Shown: positions 8,133 through 15,382 of the stretch, piece after piece
Layout: each line of letters begins with the position of its first letter
Position numbering within the stretch: the first letter of the stretch is position 1
NCBI GenBank assembly: GCA_900768845.1
Contig: CAAGEK010000072.1
Coordinates: 1 to 37,203, forward strand
Length of the DNA stretch: 37,203 bases
Source: Alphaproteobacteria bacterium
GTDB taxonomy: Bacteria; Pseudomonadota; Alphaproteobacteria; CAAGCB01; CAG-977
Direction: 5' to 3'
The notes under the pieces: model-generated
What the model was told of the DNA's origin: nothing
Databases searched by the model: none
The model's input: only the letters and a program-made list of their open reading frames with translations
Position numbers and translations under genes: made by a program

Positions 8133-9527
8133 ATGTTTGATTCTTTGACGGAAAAACTAAGCGGCGTTTTCGACCGGCTCTCCCGTCGCGGCGCGTTGAA
8201 CGAAGCCGACGTCGACGAGGCGATGCGCGAAATCAGGATCGCTTTGCTGGAAGCGGACGTCGCTTTGCCGGTCGTCAAAGACTTTATCGCAAACGTGCGC
8301 GAAAAAGCCGTCGGTCAGGCGGTTGTGAAGTCCGTCACCCCCTCCCAGATGGTTGTCAAAATCGTCAATGACGCCCTGATCGAAATGTTGGGGACGGAAA
8401 ATGCGGCTTTGGACTTGGCGGCACAGCCTCCCGTCCCCGTTTTGATGGTCGGCTTGCAAGGGTCGGGCAAAACGACGACGACGGGCAAGCTCGCCTTGCG
8501 CCTGAAAAAGGAAAAGAAACGCGTTTTGATGGCGTCTTTGGACGTGTACCGTCCCGCGGCTCAGGAACAGTTGAAACAAATCGGCGAACAAATCGGAGTC
8601 GACACGTTGCCGGTTATCATCGGCGAACGTCCGAAGGCGATTGCGGAACGCGCCGTGACGACGGCACGCAAAGGCGGTTATGACGTTGTCATGTTGGATA
8701 CGGCGGGGCGTTTGCACATCGATTTTGACATGATGGCCGAAGTCGCGGACGTCCGTGCGGCGGTTCAACCGAAGGAAACGCTGTTGGTCGTGGATGCTTT
8801 GACGGGGCAGGACGCCGTCAATATCGCCCGCGAGTTTAACGAGAAAATCGGCATTACGGGCAGTATCCTGACCCGAATCGACGGCGATTCCCGCGGCGGC
8901 GCGGCGTTGTCGATGCGTGCCGTGACCGGAAAACCGATCAAATTTTTGGGCGCGGGCGAAAAGATGGAGGCTTTGGAGCCGTTCCATCCCGACCGTCTGG
9001 CCGGTCGTATTTTGGGCATGGGCGACGTCGTTTCTTTGGTTGAAACGGCTGCCGAAAAAATGGACAAGGACGAAGCGGAACGCGTCGCAAAGCGTATGAT
9101 GGACGGCCGTTTCGATTTGAACGATTTACTGTCGCAGTTGCGCCAGATGCAAAAGATGGGCGATTTGAAGGGCTTGCTGGGGATGCTCCCCGGCATGGGC
9201 AAATTCAAAACGCAGCTGGATGCGGCAAAGCTTGACGGCAGTGTTTTTAAACGGCAGGAGGCGATCATTCTTTCCATGACGCCTCGTGAACGCCGTAATC
9301 CGGATTTGATCAAGGCGTCGCGCAAAAAACGCATCGCCGCCGGCTCCGGCGTATCGGTTCAGGACGTGAACAAGCTCCTGAAACAATACGAACAAATGGC
9401 CGAAATGATGAAACGGATGAAAAAAATGGGAAAACGGGGTCTGTTCGGCGGTCTGCCCGGCGGCCTTGGCGGCGGGAACGGTTTGTTCGGCGGCGGGATG
9501 CCTCCGTTCGGCGGTTTTCCGTCTTGA
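8133..9527 (+). CDS. ffh: Signal recognition particle protein Ffh (SRP54)
   Basis: 464 residues from ATG 8133 (MFDSLTEKLSGVFDRL), the conserved Ffh start; the upstream in-frame codons are not Ffh-like, and AGAGGTG precedes this ATG. Ffh binds signal sequences and SRP RNA and docks with FtsY. The NG domain carries the P-loop GLQGSGKTTT (107-116), then DVYRPAAQEQL, LDTAGRLH and TRIDGDSRGG. The Met-rich M domain begins at about residue 300, includes the RNA-binding stretch SMTPRERRNP and ends in a Gly/Phe/Pro-rich tail. It is the first gene of ffh-rpsP-rimM-trmD-rplS, a conserved proteobacterial order. Confidence 0.97.
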   Translation: MFDSLTEKLSGVFDRLSRRGALNEADVDEAMREIRIALLEADVALPVVKDFIANVREKAVGQAVVKSVTPSQMVVKIVNDALIEMLGTENAALDLAAQPPVPVLMVGLQGSGKTTTTGKLALRLKKEKKRVLMASLDVYRPAAQEQLKQIGEQIGVDTLPVIIGERPKAIAERAVTTARKGGYDVVMLDTAGRLHIDFDMMAEVADVRAAVQPKETLLVVDALTGQDAVNIAREFNEKIGITGSILTRIDGDSRGGAALSMRAVTGKPIKFLGAGEKMEALEPFHPDRLAGRILGMGDVVSLVETAAEKMDKDEAERVAKRMMDGRFDLNDLLSQLRQMQKMGDLKGLLGMLPGMGKFKTQLDAAKLDGSVFKRQEAIILSMTPRERRNPDLIKASRKKRIAAGSGVSVQDVNKLLKQYEQMAEMMKRMKKMGKRGLFGGLPGGLGGGNGLFGGGMPPFGGFPS

Positions 9528-9564
9528 ATGCAGATATGTTTTTTAAAGTGAGGTAAATAAAAAA

Positions 9565-9918
9565 ATGTCAGTTCGTATCAGACTTGCGCGTGGCGGTTCC
9601 AAAGGGGCTCCGTTCCATAAAATCGTCGTCGCCGATCAGCGTTCCCCCCGTGACGGCCGCTTTATCGAACGCGTCGGATCTTATAATCCGTTGTTGCCGT
9701 CCGATCATGCCGACCGCGTCGTCGTCAAAGCCGACCGCGTGAAATACTGGTTGGGCGTCGGAGCCCAACCGACGGAACGCGTCGCCCGTATGTTGGCAAA
9801 GTTGGGATTGTGCGAAGCTCCCGCGATTACGGAAAAGCCCAAAAAATCCGCTCCTAAAGCCAAAGCTCAGGAACGCATGAAGGCCAAAGCCGAAGCCGCC
9901 GCCGCGGCCGAAGCGTAA
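9565..9918 (+). CDS. rpsP: 30S ribosomal protein bS16
   Basis: 117 residues. The first 80 are a standard bS16 (MSVRIRLARGGSKGAPFHKI, DGRFIERVGSYNP, DRVKYWLGVGAQPTERV). The remaining 35 or so form a Lys/Ala-rich tail (EKPKKSAPKAKAQERMKAK), an extension common in alphaproteobacteria. bS16 stabilises the 5' domain of 16S rRNA. It follows ffh by 37 bases. A GAGGT lies rather far upstream (about 13 bases), so initiation may be moderate. Confidence 0.96.
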   Translation: MSVRIRLARGGSKGAPFHKIVVADQRSPRDGRFIERVGSYNPLLPSDHADRVVVKADRVKYWLGVGAQPTERVARMLAKLGLCEAPAITEKPKKSAPKAKAQERMKAKAEAAAAAEA

Positions 9919-9939
9919 TCCTTGATACGGGGAGCGACG

Positions 9940-10518
9940 ATGACACGGGTCGAAGGGGTTGAAAACGTTTGTGTCGGGGAAGTGACTTCCGCGCACGGCG
10001 TCCGCGGCCATGTCAAAGTCAAAAGTTTCACGGCCAATGCCGAAGATTTTGCGGCATACGGCGATTTAAAGGACTCTTCGGGCAACCGGTCGTTTCATGT
10101 CGAAATCACGGGTCGGATCAAGGATCAGTTCCTTGTGAAAATCAAAGGGGTGGATGACAGGAATGCCGCGGAAGCCCTGCGCGGGACGGAATTGTTCGTA
10201 TCCCGATCGCAATTGCCGGAAACGGCGGCGGGCGAATTTTACTATGCCGATTTAATCGGTATGACGGCAAAATCGCCCGACGGAACGGTTCTGGGAATTG
10301 TCAAGGCGGTTTACAATTTCGGGGCGGGGGATATGTTGGAAATCCGGAAAAGCGATTCCGATACGGAATTTGTCGGTTTTACGGATCGAACCGTTCCTTT
10401 CGTCGATTTGAAATCGCGCACGATGACGGTGATTGTCCCCGATTCGGTCGAGGCCGGTTCCGAAAGCGGACAAGCCGCCTTTGAAAACGGCGGTTTGGAA
10501 GGTGTGGTCGTAAAATGA
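9940..10518 (+). CDS. rimM: Ribosome maturation factor RimM
   Basis: 192 residues from ATG 9940, with GGGGAG five bases upstream; the frame extends only to a TTG at 9922. RimM binds uS19 and helps mature the 30S head. The N-terminal RimM barrel shows VGEVTSAHGVRGHVKVKSFT and the C-terminal PRC barrel shows DLIGMTAKSPDGTVLG and VPFVDLKSRTMTVIVP. The stop overlaps the trmD start (ATGA), so the two are translationally coupled. A C-terminal extension after the PRC barrel (about 20 residues, SGQAAFENGGLEGVVVK) ends in the overlap. Confidence 0.95.
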   Translation: MTRVEGVENVCVGEVTSAHGVRGHVKVKSFTANAEDFAAYGDLKDSSGNRSFHVEITGRIKDQFLVKIKGVDDRNAAEALRGTELFVSRSQLPETAAGEFYYADLIGMTAKSPDGTVLGIVKAVYNFGAGDMLEIRKSDSDTEFVGFTDRTVPFVDLKSRTMTVIVPDSVEAGSESGQAAFENGGLEGVVVK

Positions 10519-11234
10519 CGGAAGCTCCTTATTTTACGGCAAACATCCTGACTCTGTTTCCCGAGATGTTCCCCGGTTTTCTGGGAATGTCGCTGGCGGG
10601 AAAAGCTTTGGACGAAGGATTGTGGCGGATGAATGTGACCAATATCCGCGATTATGCTTCGGACAGGCACAGAACGGTGGACGATACGCCGTTCGGCGGA
10701 GGGGCGGGCATGGTTATGCGCCCCGATGTTTTGGGCAGGGCGGTTGACGCCGTGTACAAAACGGGGACGAAGTTGATTTATTTTTCGCCGCGTGGCAAAA
10801 CGATGACACAAAAAACGGCGGAAGAGCTTGTAAAAGCGAAAGAAGCCACTTTTCTTTGCGGCAGGTTTGAAGGAATAGATCAACGCGTGCTGGACGCTTA
10901 TCCGTTTGAAGAGGTCAGCTTGGGCGATTTCGTCCTTTCGGGGGGCGAACCTGCGGCTTTGGCATTGATGGACGCTGTCGTCCGTTTATTGCCCGGGGTC
11001 ATGGGATGTCGCGAATCGCTGGAAGAGGAAAGCTTTTCCCAAGGGTTGCTGGAATATCCCCATTATACGCGTCCGCAAGTTTGGAACGGACGCGCCGTTC
11101 CCGAGATTTTGGTTTCGGGACATCACGAGCGGGTCGCTTTGTGGCGCAAAGCTCAATCTGAAGAATTAACAAAAATGCGGCGTCCCGATTTGTGGAATGC
11201 TTATTCGGAAGCCGCGAACAAGCGAGAGGATTAA
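10515..11234 (+). CDS. trmD: tRNA (guanine-N1-)-methyltransferase TrmD
   Basis: 239 residues. TrmD makes m1G37 in tRNAs reading CNN codons and prevents +1 frameshifting. It is a SPOUT-fold enzyme with a trefoil knot. Visible motifs are LTLFPEMFPGFLGMSLAGKA, the conserved DDTPFGGGAGMVMRPDV, YFSPRGKTMTQ and the knot region LCGRFEGIDQRVLDAYPFEEVSLGD, followed by VLSGGEPAAL. The DYPHYTRP motif appears as EYPHYTRP. It overlaps rimM by four bases, and rplS starts five bases after its stop, so all three are surely cotranscribed. Confidence 0.97.
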   Translation: MTEAPYFTANILTLFPEMFPGFLGMSLAGKALDEGLWRMNVTNIRDYASDRHRTVDDTPFGGGAGMVMRPDVLGRAVDAVYKTGTKLIYFSPRGKTMTQKTAEELVKAKEATFLCGRFEGIDQRVLDAYPFEEVSLGDFVLSGGEPAALALMDAVVRLLPGVMGCRESLEEESFSQGLLEYPHYTRPQVWNGRAVPEILVSGHHERVALWRKAQSEELTKMRRPDLWNAYSEAANKRED

Positions 11235-11238
11235 ACTC

Positions 11239-11604
11239 ATGAATTTGATTGATACGCTCGAAAAAGAGCAAATGGAAAAGCTGGCGAAAACCGGTTTCCC
11301 CGAATTTAAAGCCGGCGACACTTTGCGCGTTCATGCCAAAGTCGTTGAAGGCGACCGCGAACGTATTCAGGTTTACGAAGGCGTTTGCATTGCCCGCAAA
11401 AACGACGGGTTGAACTCCACCTTTACGGTTCGCAAAATTTCTTTCGGTGAAGGCGTGGAACGCGTGTTCCCCGTATATTCCCCGAACGTGGCGAAAGTCG
11501 AAGTAACGCGTCGCGGTAAAGTCCGCCGTTCCAAGTTGTATTACCTCCGCAACTTGCGCGGTAAAGCCGCCCGTATCGCGGAAGTGACCGATACGTCCAA
11601 ATAA
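11239..11604 (+). CDS. rplS: 50S ribosomal protein bL19
   Basis: 121 residues from ATG 11239 (MNLIDTLEKEQM), preceded by GAGAGGA eight bases upstream. The frame extends upstream into trmD but without bL19 homology. The sequence is canonical bL19: FPEFKAGDTLRVHAKVVEG, ERIQVYEGVCIARKN, FTVRKISFGEGVERVFPVYSP, VTRRGKVRRSKLYYLRN. It contributes to the 30S-50S interface. It is the last gene of the ffh operon and is followed at once by a strong terminator. Confidence 0.97.
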   Translation: MNLIDTLEKEQMEKLAKTGFPEFKAGDTLRVHAKVVEGDRERIQVYEGVCIARKNDGLNSTFTVRKISFGEGVERVFPVYSPNVAKVEVTRRGKVRRSKLYYLRNLRGKAARIAEVTDTSK

Positions 11605-11608
11605 GCCG

Positions 11609-11680
11609 ACGGCCTCTTGCTCGAACAACGGCCGCGTTCCTTTTCCGATGTGAAAAGGGGCGCGGCAGAGGCCGTTTTTT
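11609..11680 (+). terminator. Long composite terminator after rplS
   Basis: ACGGCCTCT (11609-11617) pairs with AGAGGCCGT before a run of six T. Inside the loop a second stem, CCGCG..CCTTTTC with GAAAAGG..CGCGG, extends the structure, giving about 70 bases of stem-loop. Confidence 0.9.
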
Positions 11681-11754
11681 ATGTTTAAATCAATTCCTCG
11701 CCTCCCTTCGGGGTGTCGGGATTTTTGTTGTATAAGTTTTTTCAGGAGTTTGGA

Positions 11755-12777
11755 ATGGTAAAGGTGGCTGTCGTCGGAGCGACGGGAAATGTCGGGCGCG
11801 AAATGTTGCAAACGCTGGCGGCAAGGGAATTTCCCGCTGACGAAGTGTATGCTTTGGCTTCCGCCAGATCGGTCGGAAAAGAGGTTTCTTACGGGGAAGA
11901 CGATGTTTTAAAAGTGCAGGATCTGGCTTCTTTTGATTTTAAGGGGGTGGATATTGCTTTGATGTCGGCCGGCGCATCGGTTTCCGCCGAATACGCTCCG
12001 AAAATCGCGGCGGCGGGATGCGTCGTGATTGACAATTCTTCACAGTGGCGCACGGATCCGGATGTTCCTTTGGTCGTGCCCGAAGTCAATCCTCAGGCGA
12101 TTGCCGGTTATAAAAAGAAAAACATTATTGCCAATCCGAACTGCTCTACGATTCAAATGGTGGTTCCTTTGGCCGCCTTGCACAAGGAATATACCGTCAA
12201 ACGCGTCGTCGTGACGACGTACCAGTCCGTTTCCGGAGCCGGAAAAGCGGCAATGGACGAATTGTTCGATCAGACAAAGGGGATTTACTGGGGCGAAGAA
12301 TTGTCCAAGACGCAGAACAAGTTTCCCAAACAAATTGCGTTTAACGTTATTCCGCATATTGACGTTTTTATGGACGACGGCGCGACGAAAGAAGAATGGA
12401 AAATGATGGTCGAAACCAAAAAAATCGTCGATCCGAAAATCAAAGTTCACGCAAACTGCGCCCGCGTTCCCGTCTTTGTCGGTCATGCCGAATATGTAAA
12501 CATTGAAACGGAAAAAGAAATATCGGACGAATCGGCGACTAAACTTTTGAAACATACGCAAGGCGTTACGGTTGTCGATTTGCGCGAACCGGGCGGCTAT
12601 CCGACTCAGGCGGAAATCGCCGGAGAGGACGATGTTTTCGTGTCCCGCATCCGTCAGGATTTTTCTGTTGAAAACGGCTTGAGTTTCTGGTGTGTCGCGG
12701 ACAACCTGCGCAAAGGGGCGGCTCTGAACGCCGTTCAGATTGCAGAAGTTCTGTTAAAGGACTATTTAAAGAAATAA
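11755..12777 (+). CDS. asd: Aspartate-semialdehyde dehydrogenase
   Basis: 340 residues from ATG 11755 with AGGAG seven bases upstream; the frame runs back to 11713 without homology. Asd reduces aspartyl phosphate to aspartate semialdehyde with NADPH, feeding lysine/DAP, methionine and threonine synthesis. Visible are the nucleotide-binding VAVVGATGNVGREML (about 4-18), the catalytic Cys130 in NPNCSTIQ, the QSVSGAGK substrate loop and HANCARVPVFVGHAE near the active-site His. Length and motifs fit the bacterial Asd group. It stands alone between the rplS terminator and its own terminator. Confidence 0.96.
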   Translation: MVKVAVVGATGNVGREMLQTLAAREFPADEVYALASARSVGKEVSYGEDDVLKVQDLASFDFKGVDIALMSAGASVSAEYAPKIAAAGCVVIDNSSQWRTDPDVPLVVPEVNPQAIAGYKKKNIIANPNCSTIQMVVPLAALHKEYTVKRVVVTTYQSVSGAGKAAMDELFDQTKGIYWGEELSKTQNKFPKQIAFNVIPHIDVFMDDGATKEEWKMMVETKKIVDPKIKVHANCARVPVFVGHAEYVNIETEKEISDESATKLLKHTQGVTVVDLREPGGYPTQAEIAGEDDVFVSRIRQDFSVENGLSFWCVADNLRKGAALNAVQIAEVLLKDYLKK

Positions 12778-12793
12778 GATTTTGAAAAGACAT

Positions 12794-12826
12794 AAAAAAC
12801 GCCGGAAAAATCTTCCGGCGTTTTTT
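12794..12826 (+). terminator. Rho-independent terminator after asd
   Basis: AAAAAACGCCGGAA and TTCCGGCGTTTTTT form a perfect stem with a small loop, flanked by A and T runs. It lies 17 bases past the asd stop and could work in both directions. Confidence 0.92.
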
Positions 12827-12946
12827 GTATGTAGCCTCTTCCCTTGTTGCTTCAAATGAATGAAACACACACACGAAGAATTTTGCTACAAGGTGTATCA
12901 TCCTGAAAATACAAAAAATCCGGCATCAGTCGGAAGAAGAGGCGGT

Positions 12947-13078
12947 ATGGGAGCAACGACACGGGATATGTCCTCCCTGTTGACGGATATGCGCACCGGA
13001 AACGCTGTTTACGCGTTGCCGGCAGCTCCGTTGATGCAGAACTCCTCGTTGTACGCAGAGACGGCTTTTTTCGGTTGA
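12947..13078 (+). CDS. Possible small protein of 43 residues
   Basis: An ATG at 12947 has GAAGAGG four bases upstream and opens a 43-codon frame (MGATTRDMSSLLTDMRTG...SSLYAETAFFG). The frame continues upstream to an ATG at 12860, but that part has atypical codons. The second half uses codons like the neighbouring genes (CGC ACC GGA AAC, TAC GCG TTG CCG). No homology is recognised, no membrane segment is evident, and nothing else explains 12830-13100. The product may be real or a chance frame. Confidence 0.25.
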   Translation: MGATTRDMSSLLTDMRTGNAVYALPAAPLMQNSSLYAETAFFG

Positions 13079-13118
13079 GCGGATTTTTTTGTAGGAAAAT
13101 TTTTATTTCGATTAGTCG

Positions 13119-13146
13119 TTTACAACGTTTAAGAAACTGATATTAT
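13119..13146 (+). promoter_or_regulatory. Sigma70 promoter driving the structured RNA / 21-residue peptide
   Basis: TTTACA at 13119-13124 and TATTAT at 13141-13146 are separated by 16 bases. Each box has five of six consensus bases. Transcription would begin near 13153, and no start codon follows until 13313. Confidence 0.6.
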
Positions 13147-13312
13147 TTTAACCGGATGCTTTTTTAAAGCATCAAGTGCCCGTCGGGTGCGGAGCCGTCA
13201 GAAGCTCTTACAGCAAGCGGTGTTTGATATAAACGCCGTTAATCCGTTTTGCTTATGGCGGAACGGAATTATATCCCCGATTTCATGCGAATGGTCGGGG
13301 AGGTTTTGACGT

Positions 13313-13378
13313 ATGTTCAGATTCTTCGGCCTTATCGCCGCGGGATTAAAGGTCAAAACGATCATTCTTGTGGTATGA
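13313..13378 (+). CDS. 21-residue hydrophobic peptide, possible type I toxin-like or leader peptide
   Basis: ATG 13313 is preceded nine bases upstream by GGGGAGG, a near-perfect Shine-Dalgarno sequence. The frame reads MFRFFGLIAAGL, then K-V-K, then TIILVV and a TGA at 13376. The product would be a single short hydrophobic, basic segment able to lie in or across a membrane. Its ribosome binding site is partly sequestered by the CCCCGA/TCGGGG hairpin, and a terminator follows 15 bases after the stop, so the peptide is the only coding content of its transcript. Short hydrophobic peptides with locked ribosome binding sites are typical of type I toxins. A regulatory leader for the downstream lipoprotein is the alternative. 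No antisense RNA was proven. Confidence 0.4.
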   Translation: MFRFFGLIAAGLKVKTIILVV

Positions 13379-13393
13379 TTTCTGAACTCTCCG

Positions 13394-13420
13394 ACCGCCT
13401 TTTTTAAGGCGGTTTTGGTT
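13394..13420 (+). terminator. Terminator ending the structured RNA unit
   Basis: ACCGCCTT and AAGGCGGT form a stem followed by TTTTGGTTT. It lies 26 bases before the lipoprotein start. Confidence 0.75.
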
Positions 13421-13446
13421 TATTAAACGCTTTTAAAGGAGAAGCC

Positions 13447-14016
13447 ATGAAATCGTCATTTATTATCGCTGGGATTGCAATGTTATCGGGATGCGGAACG
13501 ATTTTTTCCGGAACCCAGCAAAATGTTACGGTCAACACGAATGTTCCTGACGCAAAAGTATATGTCAACGGGATGCCTTTGTGTTCAACGCCTTGCGCCG
13601 TTGATATAAGACGCAGTCAGGGCAATGTTATCGTTATGTTGAAAAAAAAGGGGTATAGAGATGTTACAGCCGTTTTAACCTCTCAACTCAACCCCGTCAG
13701 CATTATAAACTTATCCTTCCTGTACAGTTGGACGACCGATTTTCTGTCAAACGGCGTATGGCGTTATTCACCCGATTCCGTTTATGTGGAAATGGAAAAA
13801 TCCGATATGACAAAGGCCGATCGGGATAATTTCAAAAAAACTTCGGAAATACGGCGTTATGTTTTATTCAACTTTGATCAGTTGAAAGGCGGAAATCCGG
13901 AACACATGGATGCTTTGGCAACGATGAGCGGATTGCAGAAAAAACGAATCTCGGAACTGTTAAAAGAGTCTTCGGACGAGATTAAAGCTGTGGAAAAAAT
14001 TGTTTCCGCCGTTTAA
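13447..14016 (+). CDS. Lipoprotein with a PEGA-like domain
   Basis: 189 residues from ATG 13447 with AAAGGAG six bases upstream. The signal peptide ends in a lipobox LSGC with Cys16. The following GTIFSGTQQNVTVNTNVPDA, then KVYVNGMPLCSTPCAVDIRR and VMLKKKGYRDVTAVL, match the PEGA-type beta domain found in envelope lipoproteins. Two cysteines in LCSTPC may form a disulfide. A hydrophobic stretch PVSIINLSFLYSWTTDFLSNGV follows and the C-terminus is helical and charged. It lies just after the terminator of the structured RNA unit, and two terminators follow. Function unknown; the outer or inner membrane anchor is inferred. Confidence 0.75.
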   Translation: MKSSFIIAGIAMLSGCGTIFSGTQQNVTVNTNVPDAKVYVNGMPLCSTPCAVDIRRSQGNVIVMLKKKGYRDVTAVLTSQLNPVSIINLSFLYSWTTDFLSNGVWRYSPDSVYVEMEKSDMTKADRDNFKKTSEIRRYVLFNFDQLKGGNPEHMDALATMSGLQKKRISELLKESSDEIKAVEKIVSAV

Positions 14017-14023
14017 TCGCGGT

Positions 14024-14052
14024 AAAAAACTTCCGGAACGGGAAGCTTTTTT
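14024..14052 (+). terminator. Terminator after the PEGA-like lipoprotein gene
   Basis: CTTCC and GGAAG with flanking A and T runs form the hairpin, immediately after the stop codon. Confidence 0.7.
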
Positions 14053-14059
14053 CTTTGAA

Positions 14060-14090
14060 GCCTGCGTTACGGATACGCAGGTTTCTTTTT
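14060..14090 (+). terminator. Second terminator after the lipoprotein gene
   Basis: CCTGCGT and ACGCAGG form a seven-base-pair stem followed by TTTCTTTTT. Confidence 0.7.
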
Positions 14091-14153
14091 GTAAATAGCT
14101 TTCGGTTTTTTCCTGCGAAAAAAGGGAATTGAGTGTTTTTTATATTTTCAGAA

Positions 14154-14193
14154 TAAAAAAACAGCGGGGAAAAATTTCCGCCGCTGTTTTTTC
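14154..14193 (-). terminator. Terminator of the HExRH protein gene at 14204
   Basis: AAACAGCGG pairs with CCGCTGTTT. On the minus strand a run of seven T follows. The structure can also stop plus-strand transcription. Confidence 0.8.
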
Positions 14194-14203
14194 TTTTGTT
14201 TTT

Positions 14204-15232
14204 TTAGCGCGATTTCAAAGCCGAAAGCCTTTTTGCCAAGACGGCCGCCGCCGGCTTTTCCGCCGCCTTTACGGGAACGGGGCCTTGCAGTTCGGGTTCT
14301 TTTCTGCGCGGCATATATGAGGCGTGCGGACGTTGTTTCAAGCCGAACTTTTTCATCATCACCGCATCCGCGCCTTCTTTGTAATCGACGTCGGGATCCG
14401 ACCAAACGCGGCTGTAAATCATGTTAAACCGTTCGAAAGAAACCGTACGCATATCTTCCGAAGCGAAGAAATCTTTGACTTCCTTGCCTACATAAGGTTT
14501 GCCGCCGGACGTACAAACCAAAGCCGCCGTTTTTTCCACGGGAACGGATCGCGTCATTTTTTTGTCGGATTCTTCACGCGACGAACGGCTGTAACGCTGT
14601 CTGTACATACTGCAATAGTTCGTTTCATAAGCGTCACGCGTCCAATAATCCGTGAACCACCCGTAAAAAGCGGCTTTGTGCGCTTCGCCGTTTTCCAATC
14701 CGCCGTTCAACGCCGCATTTTGGAACGGATTGACGATATGCGGGTCTTTTTGGCGCAAGTCTTCCAAAGGCTTGTCATTTCCCTGAGTCGCGAGTTCATA
14801 GCAAATTTCCGTCGCCGCAACGCAAGCATCCGATTCAATGATCCCCTGATTGTGGATATAGGAAGGCGGCGTATCCAACAAAGCGTCCAATTCCAAACCT
14901 TTTTGGAATTGTTGGGAATGACGCAACTCGTGCGCCAGCGTACCGACCAATCCGTCTTTGGACGAAGACGGATTCAGGCGGATCCGCTTTGTAAATTCGT
15001 CGAAAGAACCGTAAGCTCTCATGCCTGACGACATTTCAATCGTCGTTCCGTATTTTTCCGCGTCGGAAATCAGTTGTTTGCCAAGCTTCGTCTTGCGCAA
15101 CTCCGCCAAAACGCTTTCCATCAGTTGCAGATCGGCGTCATTTTCATAAACCAAGTGGCTGTAGGACGGTTGAACGCCCTTTGTCGCCGCAGGTTTCGGA
15201 GAAGAAAAGCCTTGTTTGAGTTCTTCGGCCAT
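14204..15232 (-). CDS. Putative zinc metallopeptidase, HExRH family member 1
   Basis: 342 residues from ATG 15232, with AAAGGTG upstream. No signal peptide or membrane segment is seen, so the location is cytosolic or exported by an unrecognised route. The predicted active site is HELRH (101-105), preceded by RIRLNPSSSKDGLVGTLA and followed by IESDA (132-136), whose Glu is the likely third metal ligand as in gluzincins. Further blocks shared with the proteins at 21552, 22580 and 23593 are KAAFYGWFTDYW and VCTSGGKPYVGK. The C-terminus is Lys/Ala/Pro-rich. The fold resembles the putative metallopeptidases filed as DUF6782 (recalled, not searched). It lies alone on the minus strand with its own terminator. 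Confidence 0.65.
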   Translation of the reverse strand: MAEELKQGFSSPKPAATKGVQPSYSHLVYENDADLQLMESVLAELRKTKLGKQLISDAEKYGTTIEMSSGMRAYGSFDEFTKRIRLNPSSSKDGLVGTLAHELRHSQQFQKGLELDALLDTPPSYIHNQGIIESDACVAATEICYELATQGNDKPLEDLRQKDPHIVNPFQNAALNGGLENGEAHKAAFYGWFTDYWTRDAYETNYCSMYRQRYSRSSREESDKKMTRSVPVEKTAALVCTSGGKPYVGKEVKDFFASEDMRTVSFERFNMIYSRVWSDPDVDYKEGADAVMMKKFGLKQRPHASYMPRRKEPELQGPVPVKAAEKPAAAVLAKRLSALKSR

Positions 15233-15341
15233 ATGTCACCTTTGACTTTAAAAATAAACGATTTTCATTATCTTATAAAAAAACAGACGCTTTGTCCAGT
15301 ATTTTTGTCCATAAAAAAGCGGTGTGCCGGCGGCCGTTTTC

Positions 15342-15350
15342 TGATATAAT
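15342..15350 (+). promoter_or_regulatory. Extended -10 promoter of the HAD hydrolase gene
   Basis: TGATATAAT (a TGnTATAAT extended -10) lies 33 bases before the start at 15383. No good -35 is seen at the right distance. Confidence 0.5.
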
Positions 15351-15382
15351 CACCGCCGGATTTTTGGCGAAGAAGGTGCAAA

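Larger units (their letters stand above)
13153..13420 (+). ncRNA. Candidate structured leader/RNA of about 270 nt
   Basis: The stretch between promoter and terminator folds by eye into several stems. GATGCTT/AAGCATC lies at 13155-13173. ATCAAGTGCC pairs over ten positions (some G-U) with GGTGTTTGAT, enclosing smaller hairpins. GATATAA/TTATATC encloses TCCGTT/AACGGA. CCCCGA (13275-13280) pairs with TCGGGG (13295-13300), capped by a CAT-GCGA-ATG tetraloop. The last stem covers half of the ribosome binding site of the peptide at 13313. GTTCAGA (13315-13321) can pair with TCTGAAC (13381-13387), closing the coding region. I do not recognise a known riboswitch or 6S, tmRNA or SRP RNA. Confidence 0.5.
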
